Assembly: GCF_003254055.1 (NCBI RefSeq)
Contig: NZ_QKZT01000017.1
Span: forward strand, 59,456-123,455
DNA length: 64,000 nt
Reading direction: 5' to 3'
Source of the DNA: Algoriphagus chordae
GTDB taxonomy: Bacteria > Bacteroidota > Bacteroidia > Cytophagales > Cyclobacteriaceae
Below, in pieces: positions 25,787 to 34,254 of this stretch (position 1 is the stretch's first letter; every line of letters starts with the position of its first letter). A model generated the notes under the pieces. The model saw only the letters and a list, made by a program, of their open reading frames with translations, did not search any database and was not told the DNA's origin. The translations under genes and the position numbers were made by a program.

Positions 25787-28700
25787 ATGAAGAAAATTTT
25801 ACTCCTAGGGCTTTCGCTTTTCCTAGTAAGTGCTGTGGCATTTGCACAGGGGCGTAAAGTAACCGGAATAGTAACTTCTGGCGAAGATGGTGAGCCTATC
25901 CCAGGCGCAACTGTATTAGTCAAAGGTACTAGCGTAGGTGCTGCCACAGACATTGATGGCAAGTACTCATTGACAATCCCTACTGAAGGGTCAGTGTTAG
26001 TGTTTAGTTTCATTGGAACTAATACACAAGAGATCCAAATTGGACAACAATCTGTAATCGACGTTGTATTACAACCAGATGTACAGAGTTTGAGTGAAGT
26101 CGTGATCACAGGTGCGGCGGGTATCGAATCTAGAAGAGTGGAAATGGGTTACAATGCTACAAGTATTGAGACTCGTGATGTAGCTCAAGGACGTGCAGCT
26201 AACGTAGCGGCAGGTTTGACTGGTAAAGTAGCCGGTCTACAGATCAATACAACAGGTTCGGGTGTAAACCCTAATGTACGTGTTATATTGAGAGGTAGCC
26301 GTTCTTTGACTGGTGACAACGAAGCCTTGATCGTAGTGGATAACGTAATTGTTCCTAATACTATTTTAGGTAACCTTAACCCACAGGATATTCAAGAGAT
26401 CACTGTATTGAATGGTGCTAACGCTGCCGCTCTTTATGGTTCTGCTGCATCCAATGGTGCCTTGATCATCGTAACTAAAAAAGGTAAATCAGGTGTTGCT
26501 AGAGTGACAGTAGGTCACACAGTAAATCTTGAGAAAGTGAGTTTCTACCCAGAAATTCAAGATCAATTTGGATCAGGTTATGCAGGTGGTTACCCTCACG
26601 TATATGTACCTTATGAGAATCAGCAGTACGGACCAAGGTTCGACGGATCTATGGTAGAGATAGGTAAGCCATTGGAAGATGGTTCTATTCAGACTGTACC
26701 TTATTCTAATACTGGTTCTAAAAATGGTTTTTGGGAAACAGGTTTAACTAACCAGACTGACCTTTCTGTCTCTGGTGGTGATGAGAATTCTACGAACTTC
26801 TTCTCTGCTCAATATCTGAATAATGACGGTACTACGCCAGGTGATAACTATACTAGAGCATCTGTAAGATTCAATAGTACAAGAAAATTCGGTGATAAGT
26901 TAGCCTTGAACGTGTCTACAAACTATGTTCAGAACAGATATGACATCACTACTGCTACTGGTAGTATGTACGATCAAATTCTTCAAACACCAGCTCATAT
27001 CCCATTGACCAGCTATAAAGACTGGAAAAATGATCCATTTGCTAATCCAAATGGATACTATAATGAGTATTATGATAACCCTTATTTCCAAGCTGACAAT
27101 AGTCGTCAGAAGTCAGGAAATGATTACATCGTAGGTAACGTAGAATTGAAATACAAGCCACTTACTTGGATGGACTTCACTTACCGTGTAGGTATTTCCA
27201 ATAGAAGTTATGCTAATAAGAACACTACTGGTAAATTTACCTTTACTGATTACACTAAGGAGATTTCAGCTGCAAAGACTGACATCGCTGGTGGAGTATC
27301 AGACGGATCTGGCTATAGCAATCAGCTTATCTCCGATTTCTTGGTTAATTTGAAAAAACCAGTTGGTGATAACTTGTTCTTCAACTTATTGCTTGGTAAT
27401 CAATTGAGAAAAAATCAATCCAAGAACGTAAACGTAAGTGCAAACGGTCTTGTAATACCAGGCCTTTATAACGTATCAAACAGAGTAGGTGAAGCTGGAG
27501 CAAGTGAAGGTAATTATGAGTCTAGCCAAGTCGGTGTATTTGGACAGTTCAAAATGGCCTACAAAGATTACTTGTTCGTAGAATTGACAGGAAGAAATGA
27601 CTGGGTTTCTACTCTTTCTAAAGAGAACAGATCTTTCTTCTATCCTGCTGCAAACGTTTCTTTTGTAGCATCTGAAGCTTTCCCAACATTGAAAGGAAAC
27701 TTCTTCTCTCAATTGAAGCTAAGAGGTGGTATATCTCAGGTAGGTCAAGTTAACTTAGGTCCATACCAGTTAGATCCAACTTTCAGTCCTTCAGCGGGAT
27801 TCCCTTACGGTGGCCTTTCAGGTTATTCTTTGGACAACCGTCTAGTTGCAGCTGATCTTGAGCCAGAGATTACAACATCTTTCGAATTTGGTACAGATTT
27901 CATCTTGTTTGACGGTAAAATCAACGGTGCGTTCACTTACTACAAATCAGAAACTGAAAATCAAACAATTGCTACTGGAGTATCTTCTTCTACAGGTTTC
28001 TCATCTTACTTGCAGAATACTGGTATCGTAGCAAACAAAGGTTTGGAGACTATGTTGAATGTTACAGCATTCTCTAGAAACAACTTCCAAATCAATGTAG
28101 GTGCTAACTACACATTCAATGATAACTATGTAGTAGAGATCGCTGATGACTTGAATAGATTAGCAATTTCCTCTGGTGGCAATGCGCAAGTATATGCAGT
28201 AGAGGGAGAAACTTATCCATTGTTGATTGGTTCTGTTTATAAGAGAGATGACCAAGGAAGAATCATCGTAGATGCTCAGTCTGGTTATCCAAGTGTCGCT
28301 GAAGAGCAAGTAACTCTTGGTAACACTGTTCCTAAGCATAGACTAGGTGTGAATGCTGAGTTCTTGTACAAAGGCTTTAGACTATATGCTCTTGCAGAAT
28401 ATAGAGGTGGATATAGCATTTATTACAGTGGAGGTGGATCATTCGACTTCTCTGGATCAGGTATTACTACAGCTTATTTCAACAGAGAGCGTTTTGTTGT
28501 TCCAAACTCTTCTTATGAAGATCCTGAAAACCCAGGTAGCTATATTGAGAACACTAACATAACAGTAACTGACGGTGGTGCAGGATTCTTTACGGATGGA
28601 TCATTTAGAAGAAACGTTGCTGAAAATTACCTAATTGATGGTGATTACTGGAAATTGAGAGAAGTTGCTATTTCTTATGACTTCCCAGCTAGCCTAATGT

Positions 28701-28891
28701 CTAGAATTGGTTTTATCCAAGGTGCTACTATTACAGCTCAAGGAAGAAACTTGTTGATCTTCACGCCGAAATCAAATATTTACACGGATCCTGATTTCAA
28801 CTTCTCTGATGGAAATGCGGTAGGTATTGTAACCTTATCGAATACACCTCCAACAAGATTCTTCGGTGGTTCTATCTCATTAACATTTTAA
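25787..28891 (+). CDS. SusC/RagA-family TonB-linked outer-membrane transporter
   Basis: A 1034-aa TonB-dependent transporter. The signal peptide ends at VAFAQ. A carboxypeptidase-D regulatory-like domain follows (VTGIVTSGEDGEPIPGATVLVKG), then the plug (VVITGAAGIESRR to GAAALYGSAASNGALIIVTKKGK), and a 22-strand barrel ending in FGGSISLTF. With the SusD-like partner it would import oligomers, usually glycans but sometimes peptides. No glycoside hydrolase or peptidase is encoded nearby, so the substrate is open. It starts a three-gene operon. Confidence 0.97.
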   Translation: MKKILLLGLSLFLVSAVAFAQGRKVTGIVTSGEDGEPIPGATVLVKGTSVGAATDIDGKYSLTIPTEGSVLVFSFIGTNTQEIQIGQQSVIDVVLQPDVQSLSEVVITGAAGIESRRVEMGYNATSIETRDVAQGRAANVAAGLTGKVAGLQINTTGSGVNPNVRVILRGSRSLTGDNEALIVVDNVIVPNTILGNLNPQDIQEITVLNGANAAALYGSAASNGALIIVTKKGKSGVARVTVGHTVNLEKVSFYPEIQDQFGSGYAGGYPHVYVPYENQQYGPRFDGSMVEIGKPLEDGSIQTVPYSNTGSKNGFWETGLTNQTDLSVSGGDENSTNFFSAQYLNNDGTTPGDNYTRASVRFNSTRKFGDKLALNVSTNYVQNRYDITTATGSMYDQILQTPAHIPLTSYKDWKNDPFANPNGYYNEYYDNPYFQADNSRQKSGNDYIVGNVELKYKPLTWMDFTYRVGISNRSYANKNTTGKFTFTDYTKEISAAKTDIAGGVSDGSGYSNQLISDFLVNLKKPVGDNLFFNLLLGNQLRKNQSKNVNVSANGLVIPGLYNVSNRVGEAGASEGNYESSQVGVFGQFKMAYKDYLFVELTGRNDWVSTLSKENRSFFYPAANVSFVASEAFPTLKGNFFSQLKLRGGISQVGQVNLGPYQLDPTFSPSAGFPYGGLSGYSLDNRLVAADLEPEITTSFEFGTDFILFDGKINGAFTYYKSETENQTIATGVSSSTGFSSYLQNTGIVANKGLETMLNVTAFSRNNFQINVGANYTFNDNYVVEIADDLNRLAISSGGNAQVYAVEGETYPLLIGSVYKRDDQGRIIVDAQSGYPSVAEEQVTLGNTVPKHRLGVNAEFLYKGFRLYALAEYRGGYSIYYSGGGSFDFSGSGITTAYFNRERFVVPNSSYEDPENPGSYIENTNITVTDGGAGFFTDGSFRRNVAENYLIDGDYWKLREVAISYDFPASLMSRIGFIQGATITAQGRNLLIFTPKSNIYTDPDFNFSDGNAVGIVTLSNTPPTRFFGGSISLTF

Positions 28892-28901
28892 TTAGATTGA
28901 A

Positions 28902-30497
28902 ATGAAAAATATATTAAGAATATTTATACTCGCTTCTTTTATCTCCCTCACATCTTGTGAGTCATTTCTAGGAGATAATGTGAACCCAAATTCGGCGACA
29001 TCAGCTACGCCCGAATTGGTATTGCCAAATGCCTTGACAAATACTGGTAACTTGCTATTGTCTTACCATGCTAGTGCTATGTGGATCAATGGCTACACTG
29101 TCAATGCTGGTGGATATGGCGGATGGGGTGCGACTGTTACTTATAACATGACCACAACATCTTACAATGGACTTTGGGCTTCTACTTATGATGATTTGAT
29201 CAACTATCAATACATCGAAGAGACTACTGCTGAAGATCCTAGCTTAGCTTACTTCAATGCTGTAGCTAAAACAATGAAGGCATTTGATTATGCTATGTTA
29301 GTTGACGTGTTCGGAGATGTTCCTTACAGCGAAGGCCTTAAAGGAGCAGAGAATGTAACTCCTGCCTACGATAGCCAAACTGTAGTATATCAGGACTTGG
29401 TAGAGCAATTGACTGCTGCTATCGATATCTTTACTACTGCTACAGGTGCTAATGGTCTTGGTTCTGCTGACGTAATGTTTGGCGGTAACATCACTAGATG
29501 GGCTCAATTTGCTAATACCTTAAAGCTTAGAATGCTTTTGAAAATGGCATCATCTTCCGAGACTAGTTCTTTTGCTGCAACTCAGTTTGCTGCAATGAAT
29601 ACTTCTGTAGGCTTCTTGTCAGTAGATGCAACAGTTAATCCTGGTTATATCGCAACTGATGGAAAACAAAATCCATTATGGCAAAGATATCACTCTAACG
29701 CTGCTGGTTCCCTTTCTGGATCAGGTAGATCTGCTATCCCAAGTATCTTTACCTATGGTTTCTATGATGGAACCAAAATCCTAGATACTGGAAGAGGTGC
29801 TGCTACTTACCGTAGCTTTAACAGTAATACTCCAGTTGGTCAGCTAGGAAACTTGGTAGACAATCCAGCAGCACTTGCTAGTCAGACAGCTTGGTTTGTA
29901 GGATCAGGTAGTGGAGCTAGTGCAACTGCTACAAATGGTCTTCTTAAAGGAAGAACTGCAGATTTCCCAATCTTACTTGCTTCTGAGTCTTACTTGCTAC
30001 AAGCAGAGGCTTACTTGATGGGTTACCTTTCTGGTGATGATCAGGATGCATTCGAAAATGGGATTTACGCTTCTTTCAGATATTTGCATGAAGATATGAC
30101 AGGTGCTATTATTGCTAATAATGGAGATGATTATGATCTTAATGATGGTTATGAGCTTTATATGGAAGAGAATCCAAGCAATTACTTGGTGAATTATTCA
30201 CTAGCTAGCTCTACTGAGGAAAAGTTGGAAGCGATTATTACTCAAAAATATGTTGCTTTGAACTTTGTCAATGGACATGAGTCTTGGGCTGATTTCAGAA
30301 GAACTGGATATCCTAAGATTGTAAATGGTTCTGCAGATCCTAAATTGAGCTTTGCGTCTATATTATCTTCTTCTCCAAGAGCTGATAAGTTGCCAATTAG
30401 ATACCTATATGCTTCTTCTGAATTTCAATTGAACCCTGAAAACGTTCCTACTGGAATTGATCAGTTTTCAAGCTTGATTTTCTGGCAAGCCCAATAA
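28902..30497 (+). CDS. SusD/RagB-family nutrient-binding lipoprotein
   Basis: A 531-aa lipoprotein (LTSC, Cys ~19) of the SusD-like_2 type. The mature N-terminus has NVNPNSATSATPELVLPNAL, followed by TPR-like helices and the segment YAMLVDVFGDVPYSEGLKGA typical of the family. Near the C-terminus EAIITQKYVALNFVNGHESWADFRRTGYP is also typical. It would cap the SusC pore and capture substrate on the cell surface. It begins 10 bp after the SusC gene. Confidence 0.96.
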   Translation: MKNILRIFILASFISLTSCESFLGDNVNPNSATSATPELVLPNALTNTGNLLLSYHASAMWINGYTVNAGGYGGWGATVTYNMTTTSYNGLWASTYDDLINYQYIEETTAEDPSLAYFNAVAKTMKAFDYAMLVDVFGDVPYSEGLKGAENVTPAYDSQTVVYQDLVEQLTAAIDIFTTATGANGLGSADVMFGGNITRWAQFANTLKLRMLLKMASSSETSSFAATQFAAMNTSVGFLSVDATVNPGYIATDGKQNPLWQRYHSNAAGSLSGSGRSAIPSIFTYGFYDGTKILDTGRGAATYRSFNSNTPVGQLGNLVDNPAALASQTAWFVGSGSGASATATNGLLKGRTADFPILLASESYLLQAEAYLMGYLSGDDQDAFENGIYASFRYLHEDMTGAIIANNGDDYDLNDGYELYMEENPSNYLVNYSLASSTEEKLEAIITQKYVALNFVNGHESWADFRRTGYPKIVNGSADPKLSFASILSSSPRADKLPIRYLYASSEFQLNPENVPTGIDQFSSLIFWQAQ

Positions 30498-30519
30498 TCC
30501 TTAATTAATAGAAATAGAT

Positions 30520-31365
30520 ATGAAAAATATATTAAATAGAATTGGACTATTCGGTGTTGCAGCGCTAACACTGACGTCTTGTTTGGACGAGGATCCCTTG
30601 TTCGATCCGGACAAAACTACTGGCATTATTGAGCTAGTAGAGCAGGCTCCATTAGTATCGGTAGGAAGTATTTATCCTTTGAATAAGCTTACTTTTGAAT
30701 CTGTTCCATCGGATGTTATCGAAGTGATTGTTCAGTATTCAGGAGCTTATGATGCTCCAGAAGATATTGAAGTTACTGTAGAGGTTTCTCCATCTGATTT
30801 GCCAGCCTATAATGAAGATCAAGGTCTTTCTGGTGGTGATGAATACGTAATGTTAGATTCAGATAGCTATTCCCTACCAGGTGGTGGTAATTCTGTAACT
30901 GTTACTATTCCAAAAGGTGAAAAGAGGGTTGTTATTAATGTGGATGTTATACCAGAAAATTTCGGTTTTGATGCTAACTACGCACTTCCATTGAAGATCT
31001 CTTCTGCATCTAGCGGAGTAGTAAGTGGAAACTTCTCTCACATGATTTATGCAGTTATTCCTAACAATCAGTGGGCTGGTGATTATGACCATACCTATTC
31101 TGGTTCTCTAGGTTCTGGAACTAACACAGTTCATATGTCAACTATTGGAGAGTTCAGAACTACTTCCAATTTGATTGGTGTTTATTCTAACCAGACTATC
31201 ATTGAGATTGATCCAGTGAATAATTACGCAAGTGTTATCTCTGTTTCAGGTCTAGGAAATGCAACAAACTATCCTGAAAACTACTGGGATCCTGCTACGA
31301 AAACTATACATGTAAAGTATGATGTTGGTTCTCGTACCATGACTGAGACTTATGTTAAAAAATAA
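30520..31365 (+). CDS. DUF1735-domain surface lipoprotein of the Sus operon
   Basis: A 281-aa lipoprotein (LTSC, Cys ~21). It has an N-terminal immunoglobulin-like DUF1735 region (EDIEVTVEVSP, then YSLPGGGNSVTVTIPKGEKRVVINV) and a C-terminal beta domain with ANYALPLKISSAS. Such third-gene lipoproteins are thought to help bind substrate at the surface. Its last ~12 codons, the stop region and the terminator are duplicated at 47955-48113, on the far side of the Rhs island. Confidence 0.88.
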   Translation: MKNILNRIGLFGVAALTLTSCLDEDPLFDPDKTTGIIELVEQAPLVSVGSIYPLNKLTFESVPSDVIEVIVQYSGAYDAPEDIEVTVEVSPSDLPAYNEDQGLSGGDEYVMLDSDSYSLPGGGNSVTVTIPKGEKRVVINVDVIPENFGFDANYALPLKISSASSGVVSGNFSHMIYAVIPNNQWAGDYDHTYSGSLGSGTNTVHMSTIGEFRTTSNLIGVYSNQTIIEIDPVNNYASVISVSGLGNATNYPENYWDPATKTIHVKYDVGSRTMTETYVKK

Positions 31366-31487
31366 GCGAAAAGCTATTGTCTTATAGGCAATGATCTAAA
31401 GCCATTCCGATTTTTCGGGATGGCTTTTTTCGTTAACATCTGTTCTTTTTTGAGTATTGATTTGCGATGAATTCCATATTCCGCATC
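31327..31487. repeat. Island-flanking direct repeat, left copy
   Basis: The 3' end of the DUF1735 gene, its terminator and ~60 bp beyond. It matches 47955-48113 with ~10 differences (TYVKK here, TFVKK there). Homology stops abruptly at the C tract at 31487 on this side and at 48113 on the other. Confidence 0.95.
31398..31430 (+). terminator. Terminator of the SusC-SusD-DUF1735 operon
   Basis: AAAGCCATTCCGA (31398-31410) pairs with TCGGGATGGCTTT (31415-31427) with one G-T pair, followed by Ts. The copy near 48030 pairs perfectly (TCGGAATGG), a compensatory difference. Confidence 0.92.
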
Positions 31488-31584
31488 CCCCCCACTGGGA
31501 GTAGAATGGGATTGATTTATACAAAGGCGTTGACTAGGTGTGAGTTTGTAACTACACCTTACTATCAATACAAATTTGTAATTT
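31487..31584. repeat. Boundary repeat, left copy (CCCACTGGGnGTAGAATGGG type)
   Basis: About 95 bp related to 47655-47738, with shared blocks such as GTTGACTAGGTG, TTTGTAACTA and AATTTGTAATTT. It marks the inner left edge of the island; the related copy marks the inner right edge. Shorter forms of the same C-tract/TGGGTGTAGA motif begin the module spacers at 34926 and 47300. Confidence 0.8.
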
Positions 31585-31608
31585 GCTACTTTTGGAAAAC
31601 ATCATTTT

Positions 31609-32100
31609 ATGGGAGAGGCCTACCAGATAAGAGATCAAGAAATGCCATATTTTCTTACTTTTCAAGTTGTGGGTTGGGCAGATGTATTTAGCAGGAAAGT
31701 TTATCGAGACTATGTTCTGGAAAATCTTACTTATTGCCGGAATGAGAAACGCTTGTATTTATATGGGTATATAATTATGAGCAATCCTATCGATATGGTA
31801 GTACAGCACAAAGCTGGCAAACTGTCGGACTGGGTCCGGGATTTTAAGAAGTTCATAAGTAAGAAGTTGTTGAAAATGATCCTGGAGAATCCTCAGGAAA
31901 GCAGACGAGAATGGCTGAATGTGATTTTTGAGGATCATGCGAAATTCAACAAGCGATCAGGTTCCCTGCAGTTTTGGACCCACGATAATCATGCGATAGA
32001 ATTGTATCGGCCTGGAATGATTGAAAGTAGGATGAAGTATATTCATGAGAATCCAGTTAGGGCAGGAATTGTCGAAAATGCCGAAGACTACCTATATTGA
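31609..32100 (+). pseudogene. Decayed REP-associated Y1 transposase (RAYT / IS200-like)
   Basis: A 163-aa reading frame with strong RAYT signatures: MGEAYQIRDQEMPYFLTFQV, RKVYRDYVLENL, FWTHDNHAIELY and YIHENPVRAGIVENAEDY. The catalytic HUH motif, normally SNHIH, reads SNPID, so both metal-binding His are lost. The protein also stops at DYLY, ~20 residues short. It should therefore be inactive. A REP-like double hairpin lies 15 bp downstream (32115-32163). Confidence 0.88.
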
Positions 32101-32114
32101 TAAAGGTTTCTAAG

Positions 32115-32163
32115 CCAATTGCAAATTGGTTTGGATATTAGGGTGAAGTTGCAATCTTCACCC
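32115..32163. repeat. REP-like double hairpin, copy 1
   Basis: Two adjacent stem-loops: CCAATT/AATTGG (32115-32129) and GGGTGAAG/CTTCACCC (32141-32163). The same two-hairpin unit is at 47775-47823. Placement beside a RAYT gene suggests it is that enzyme's substrate. Confidence 0.8.
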
Positions 32164-32182
32164 AGTCCCGACGATGATTTGA

Positions 32183-32479
32183 CTACACCCAGACGGGGGG
32201 ACAAAAACCACGTTTGGAACTACGACGAAGCTTTCGGCACCAGCGGCAGTTATAACTCGTGATGGTTCAGGAGGAAGTCACGGTACAACTATAGGCAATG
32301 CTGTACGATTGAACTATGGAAGACCAAAAGGAACTACTTCGCATGAGATTTTGCATACTTTAGGTCTTCCATATAATGGTTACAAAAGTGGAGGATTGCT
32401 GAATAGTCCACCATCTCCAATAATATTGCCTGAAGCACGCAAAGCGTTGAATATATCATACAATAAGGATGAAAAATAG
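32183..32479 (+). pseudogene. Remnant of an Rhs toxin tip with metalloprotease motif
   Basis: An open frame without a credible start encodes GTTIGNAVRLNY, then TTSHEILHTLGL and NGYKSGGLLNSPPSP. HEILH is an HExxH zinc site followed by a GL extension, as in metalloprotease tips of Rhs and other polymorphic toxins. The Rhs core that should precede it is missing; the REP element and transposase lie directly upstream. The stop overlaps the next gene by 11 bp, as toxin and immunity genes often do. Confidence 0.7.
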
Positions 32480-33068
32480 AGTTTCAATTTTGTTGGTAAT
32501 GATCTTTTGTACCACTAATGTGATTGCACAAAAGGTAAATAATACTTTTTTAATACTTTGTTTTGAGGAAGATTTCAAGGTTTCCCAACATGAAACAAAA
32601 GAGTATTATTGGATAGTGTCAACTGAATCTTTGGAGACTAAAAATATAGATTTGGCCAAATTGTTTATGTCCGACTTTTCAAGTGATAATTTGATTGATT
32701 GTTGCTCTGGACAGGCTATCGACCCTTTTTTGGATTTTGATAAAACGGATTACAGCTTTGAGGATGGTTATTTGAATTCCTTAGTTTATTTCGAGAATAT
32801 TGTAAGGAGCCATAGGGAGAAACTTCAAACAATTAAAATCAAATGGAGTAATGGACAATCAAAAACAGTGTCAATTTATGGTACAGTTGTTAAAGGCTCC
32901 TTCTGTATCTCAAATTATCATAAAGTAGGTAGAGAAAGAACAGGTTATTCAGGTAAAGTTGCATTGCCCTATTCTAGTTTTGAGGTGGTTGATGACTTTT
33001 GGACTCCAAATGGAGATCAATTTCGATCCATAGATTTTTCTCAATTTAATTATTCAATCATACCTTAA
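32469..33068 (+). CDS. Candidate secreted immunity protein for the metalloprotease tip
   Basis: A 199-aa protein with a signal peptide (cleavage after TNVIAQ) and no recognised domain. It is rich in acidic and aromatic residues (FLDFDKTDYSFEDGYLNSL). Its ATG overlaps the end of the toxin remnant by 11 bp. Immunity is inferred only from position and size; a periplasmic location would suit a toxin acting there. The adjacent toxin is broken, so this gene may now protect only against related strains. Confidence 0.55.
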   Translation: MKNRVSILLVMIFCTTNVIAQKVNNTFLILCFEEDFKVSQHETKEYYWIVSTESLETKNIDLAKLFMSDFSSDNLIDCCSGQAIDPFLDFDKTDYSFEDGYLNSLVYFENIVRSHREKLQTIKIKWSNGQSKTVSIYGTVVKGSFCISNYHKVGRERTGYSGKVALPYSSFEVVDDFWTPNGDQFRSIDFSQFNYSIIP

Positions 33069-33142
33069 TGAAGGTAGCCTATTGATTATATATTTCTATA
33101 TCAGCAAATCACCAGATACGAAGTTGAGGGCCGAGCGTGAAG

Positions 33143-33165
33143 AAACAGTCCGGTGGACTGTTTTT
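33143..33165 (+). terminator. Terminator-like hairpin after the immunity gene
   Basis: AAACAGTCC (33143-33151) pairs with GGACTGTTT (33155-33163) around a 3-nt loop, then Ts. The surrounding GC-rich stretch (33126-33190) differs in composition from the AT-rich immunity gene and may itself be a mobile short repeat. Confidence 0.6.
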
Positions 33166-33194
33166 GCGAGGAGCCAGGCTGCGGGTTGCGTCCT

Positions 33195-33285
33195 TTCCAA
33201 AAATGCGGCAAACCAGCATGAAGTTCTGGAAGAGGAGATGTATATTTCCAAGGACGGATATATGGAGACCTTTGTGCCCCGATAG
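33195..33285 (+). pseudogene. 3' fragment of an Rhs core (module 1)
   Basis: Encodes KNAANQHEVLEEEMYISKDGYM and ETFVPR, the last ~29 residues of the Rhs cores at 36569-39574 and 42518-45526, ending at the same TAG. All upstream core sequence is missing. It lacks the 18-bp TPRRTG insertion of the two full cores. Confidence 0.9.
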
Positions 33286-33294
33286 CTATCGGGG
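33277..33294. repeat. 18-bp perfect palindrome with in-frame TAG, copy 1
   Basis: CCCCGATAGCTATCGGGG at the Rhs core-tip junction. Its central TAG ends the core frame. Identical copies are at 39566 and 45518. Confidence 0.97.
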
Positions 33295-33319
33295 GAAACT
33301 TCAGAGGATGTCAGGCCTG

Positions 33320-33335
33320 CCTGCCGGAAGGCAGG
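33320..33335. repeat. CCTGCC/GGCAGG palindrome, copy 1
   Basis: CCTGCCGGAAGGCAGG, part of a 22-nt replacement relative to the 39597 junction. It puts the tip in a different frame (-1) from the core. The same replacement is at 45561-45576. Confidence 0.93.
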
Positions 33336-33344
33336 TTTGACAAT

Positions 33345-34253
33345 ATGATGGTGATGAGCACCACTCCGGTGATCGTACAGGAGACCCATTATGACCCTTG
33401 GGGATTGGAACTTACTGGACTGGGATATCAGTATGGAGGGATCAAGGTGAACAAGTATCTCTATCAGGGCAAAGAGATAATGGATGACCAAAACCTCAAT
33501 ATTTATGATTTTGAAGCCCGTGGATATGATCCTGTTATTGGACGTACCTGGCAATTGGATCCGCATGGAGAAAATTATTTAAAATGGTCACCTTATAGTT
33601 GGACTGGAGATAATCCTGTTTTAAATATTGATCCTGATGGTATGGATTGGTTTGTAAGTAACTATAATGGTGTCTTAATAAATATTCAAGGACAATCTGA
33701 TTTTAAATTCACAAGTCTTCAAGAAGAGTATGGGAATGAAATTGCCAATTTCATTTATAATTTAGGTGGTGGAGCAAGTAATGATAGTTGGGAGAATTTT
33801 GGAGCTGATGATATGTTTGATTCTGAGGAAAATCAAATAAGTGGTGACCTTAATTCTTTAACTTTAATGACTGAAGAAGCTAGTAATCAATTTATGCTTG
33901 ATAATGGGTATCATAAAGCTTTAAAGCAGCAAGTTTCAGAACTTGATATAACTTATCAAGAGTCTGTTGGGATCCCAAAAGCCGAAGTCATGTATGGTGG
34001 CAACAAGAAAATTTTAGATAGTAGAGTGACATATTCAAAATTGGATGATTTTGGGAAATTTATCAAAAGCACTGAGGAAACTAAATCATTCATGATGAAG
34101 ATGGTAAGAACCAATTATACTCAGATTATTCCATATAGTATGCGAAGAAAATTAGGAAGTAATATATTTTCGAAAGAAAGTTTAGATTGGGAAAATCTGG
34201 GAGTTAATTTCTATACTGAAATATTGCTTCCGTTAATGAAAAAAAGAAAATAG
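33345..34253 (+). CDS. Rhs C-terminal tip 1: core end plus unknown toxin domain
   Basis: A 302-aa frame. The first ~100 residues are the conserved end of an Rhs repeat-associated core (VIVQETHYDPWGLELTGLGY, then YDFEARGYDPVIGRTWQLDP and NIDPDG). After that boundary the ~200 residues are unique to this copy and unrecognised. They are mostly helical and acidic (SLQEEYGNEIANFIYNLGG), with a basic end. This is where a polymorphic toxin would sit. The nominal ATG lies inside the conserved core, so the true product is probably meant to be fused to the Rhs shell. Confidence 0.75.
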   Translation: MMVMSTTPVIVQETHYDPWGLELTGLGYQYGGIKVNKYLYQGKEIMDDQNLNIYDFEARGYDPVIGRTWQLDPHGENYLKWSPYSWTGDNPVLNIDPDGMDWFVSNYNGVLINIQGQSDFKFTSLQEEYGNEIANFIYNLGGGASNDSWENFGADDMFDSEENQISGDLNSLTLMTEEASNQFMLDNGYHKALKQQVSELDITYQESVGIPKAEVMYGGNKKILDSRVTYSKLDDFGKFIKSTEETKSFMMKMVRTNYTQIIPYSMRRKLGSNIFSKESLDWENLGVNFYTEILLPLMKKRK

Positions 34254-34254
34254 T

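Noticed and set aside
33082..33285. A 67-aa + strand ORF as a real gene
   Set aside because: It joins a GC-rich hairpin region to the last codons of an Rhs core; only the 3' part has homology, so it is a chimeric fragment.
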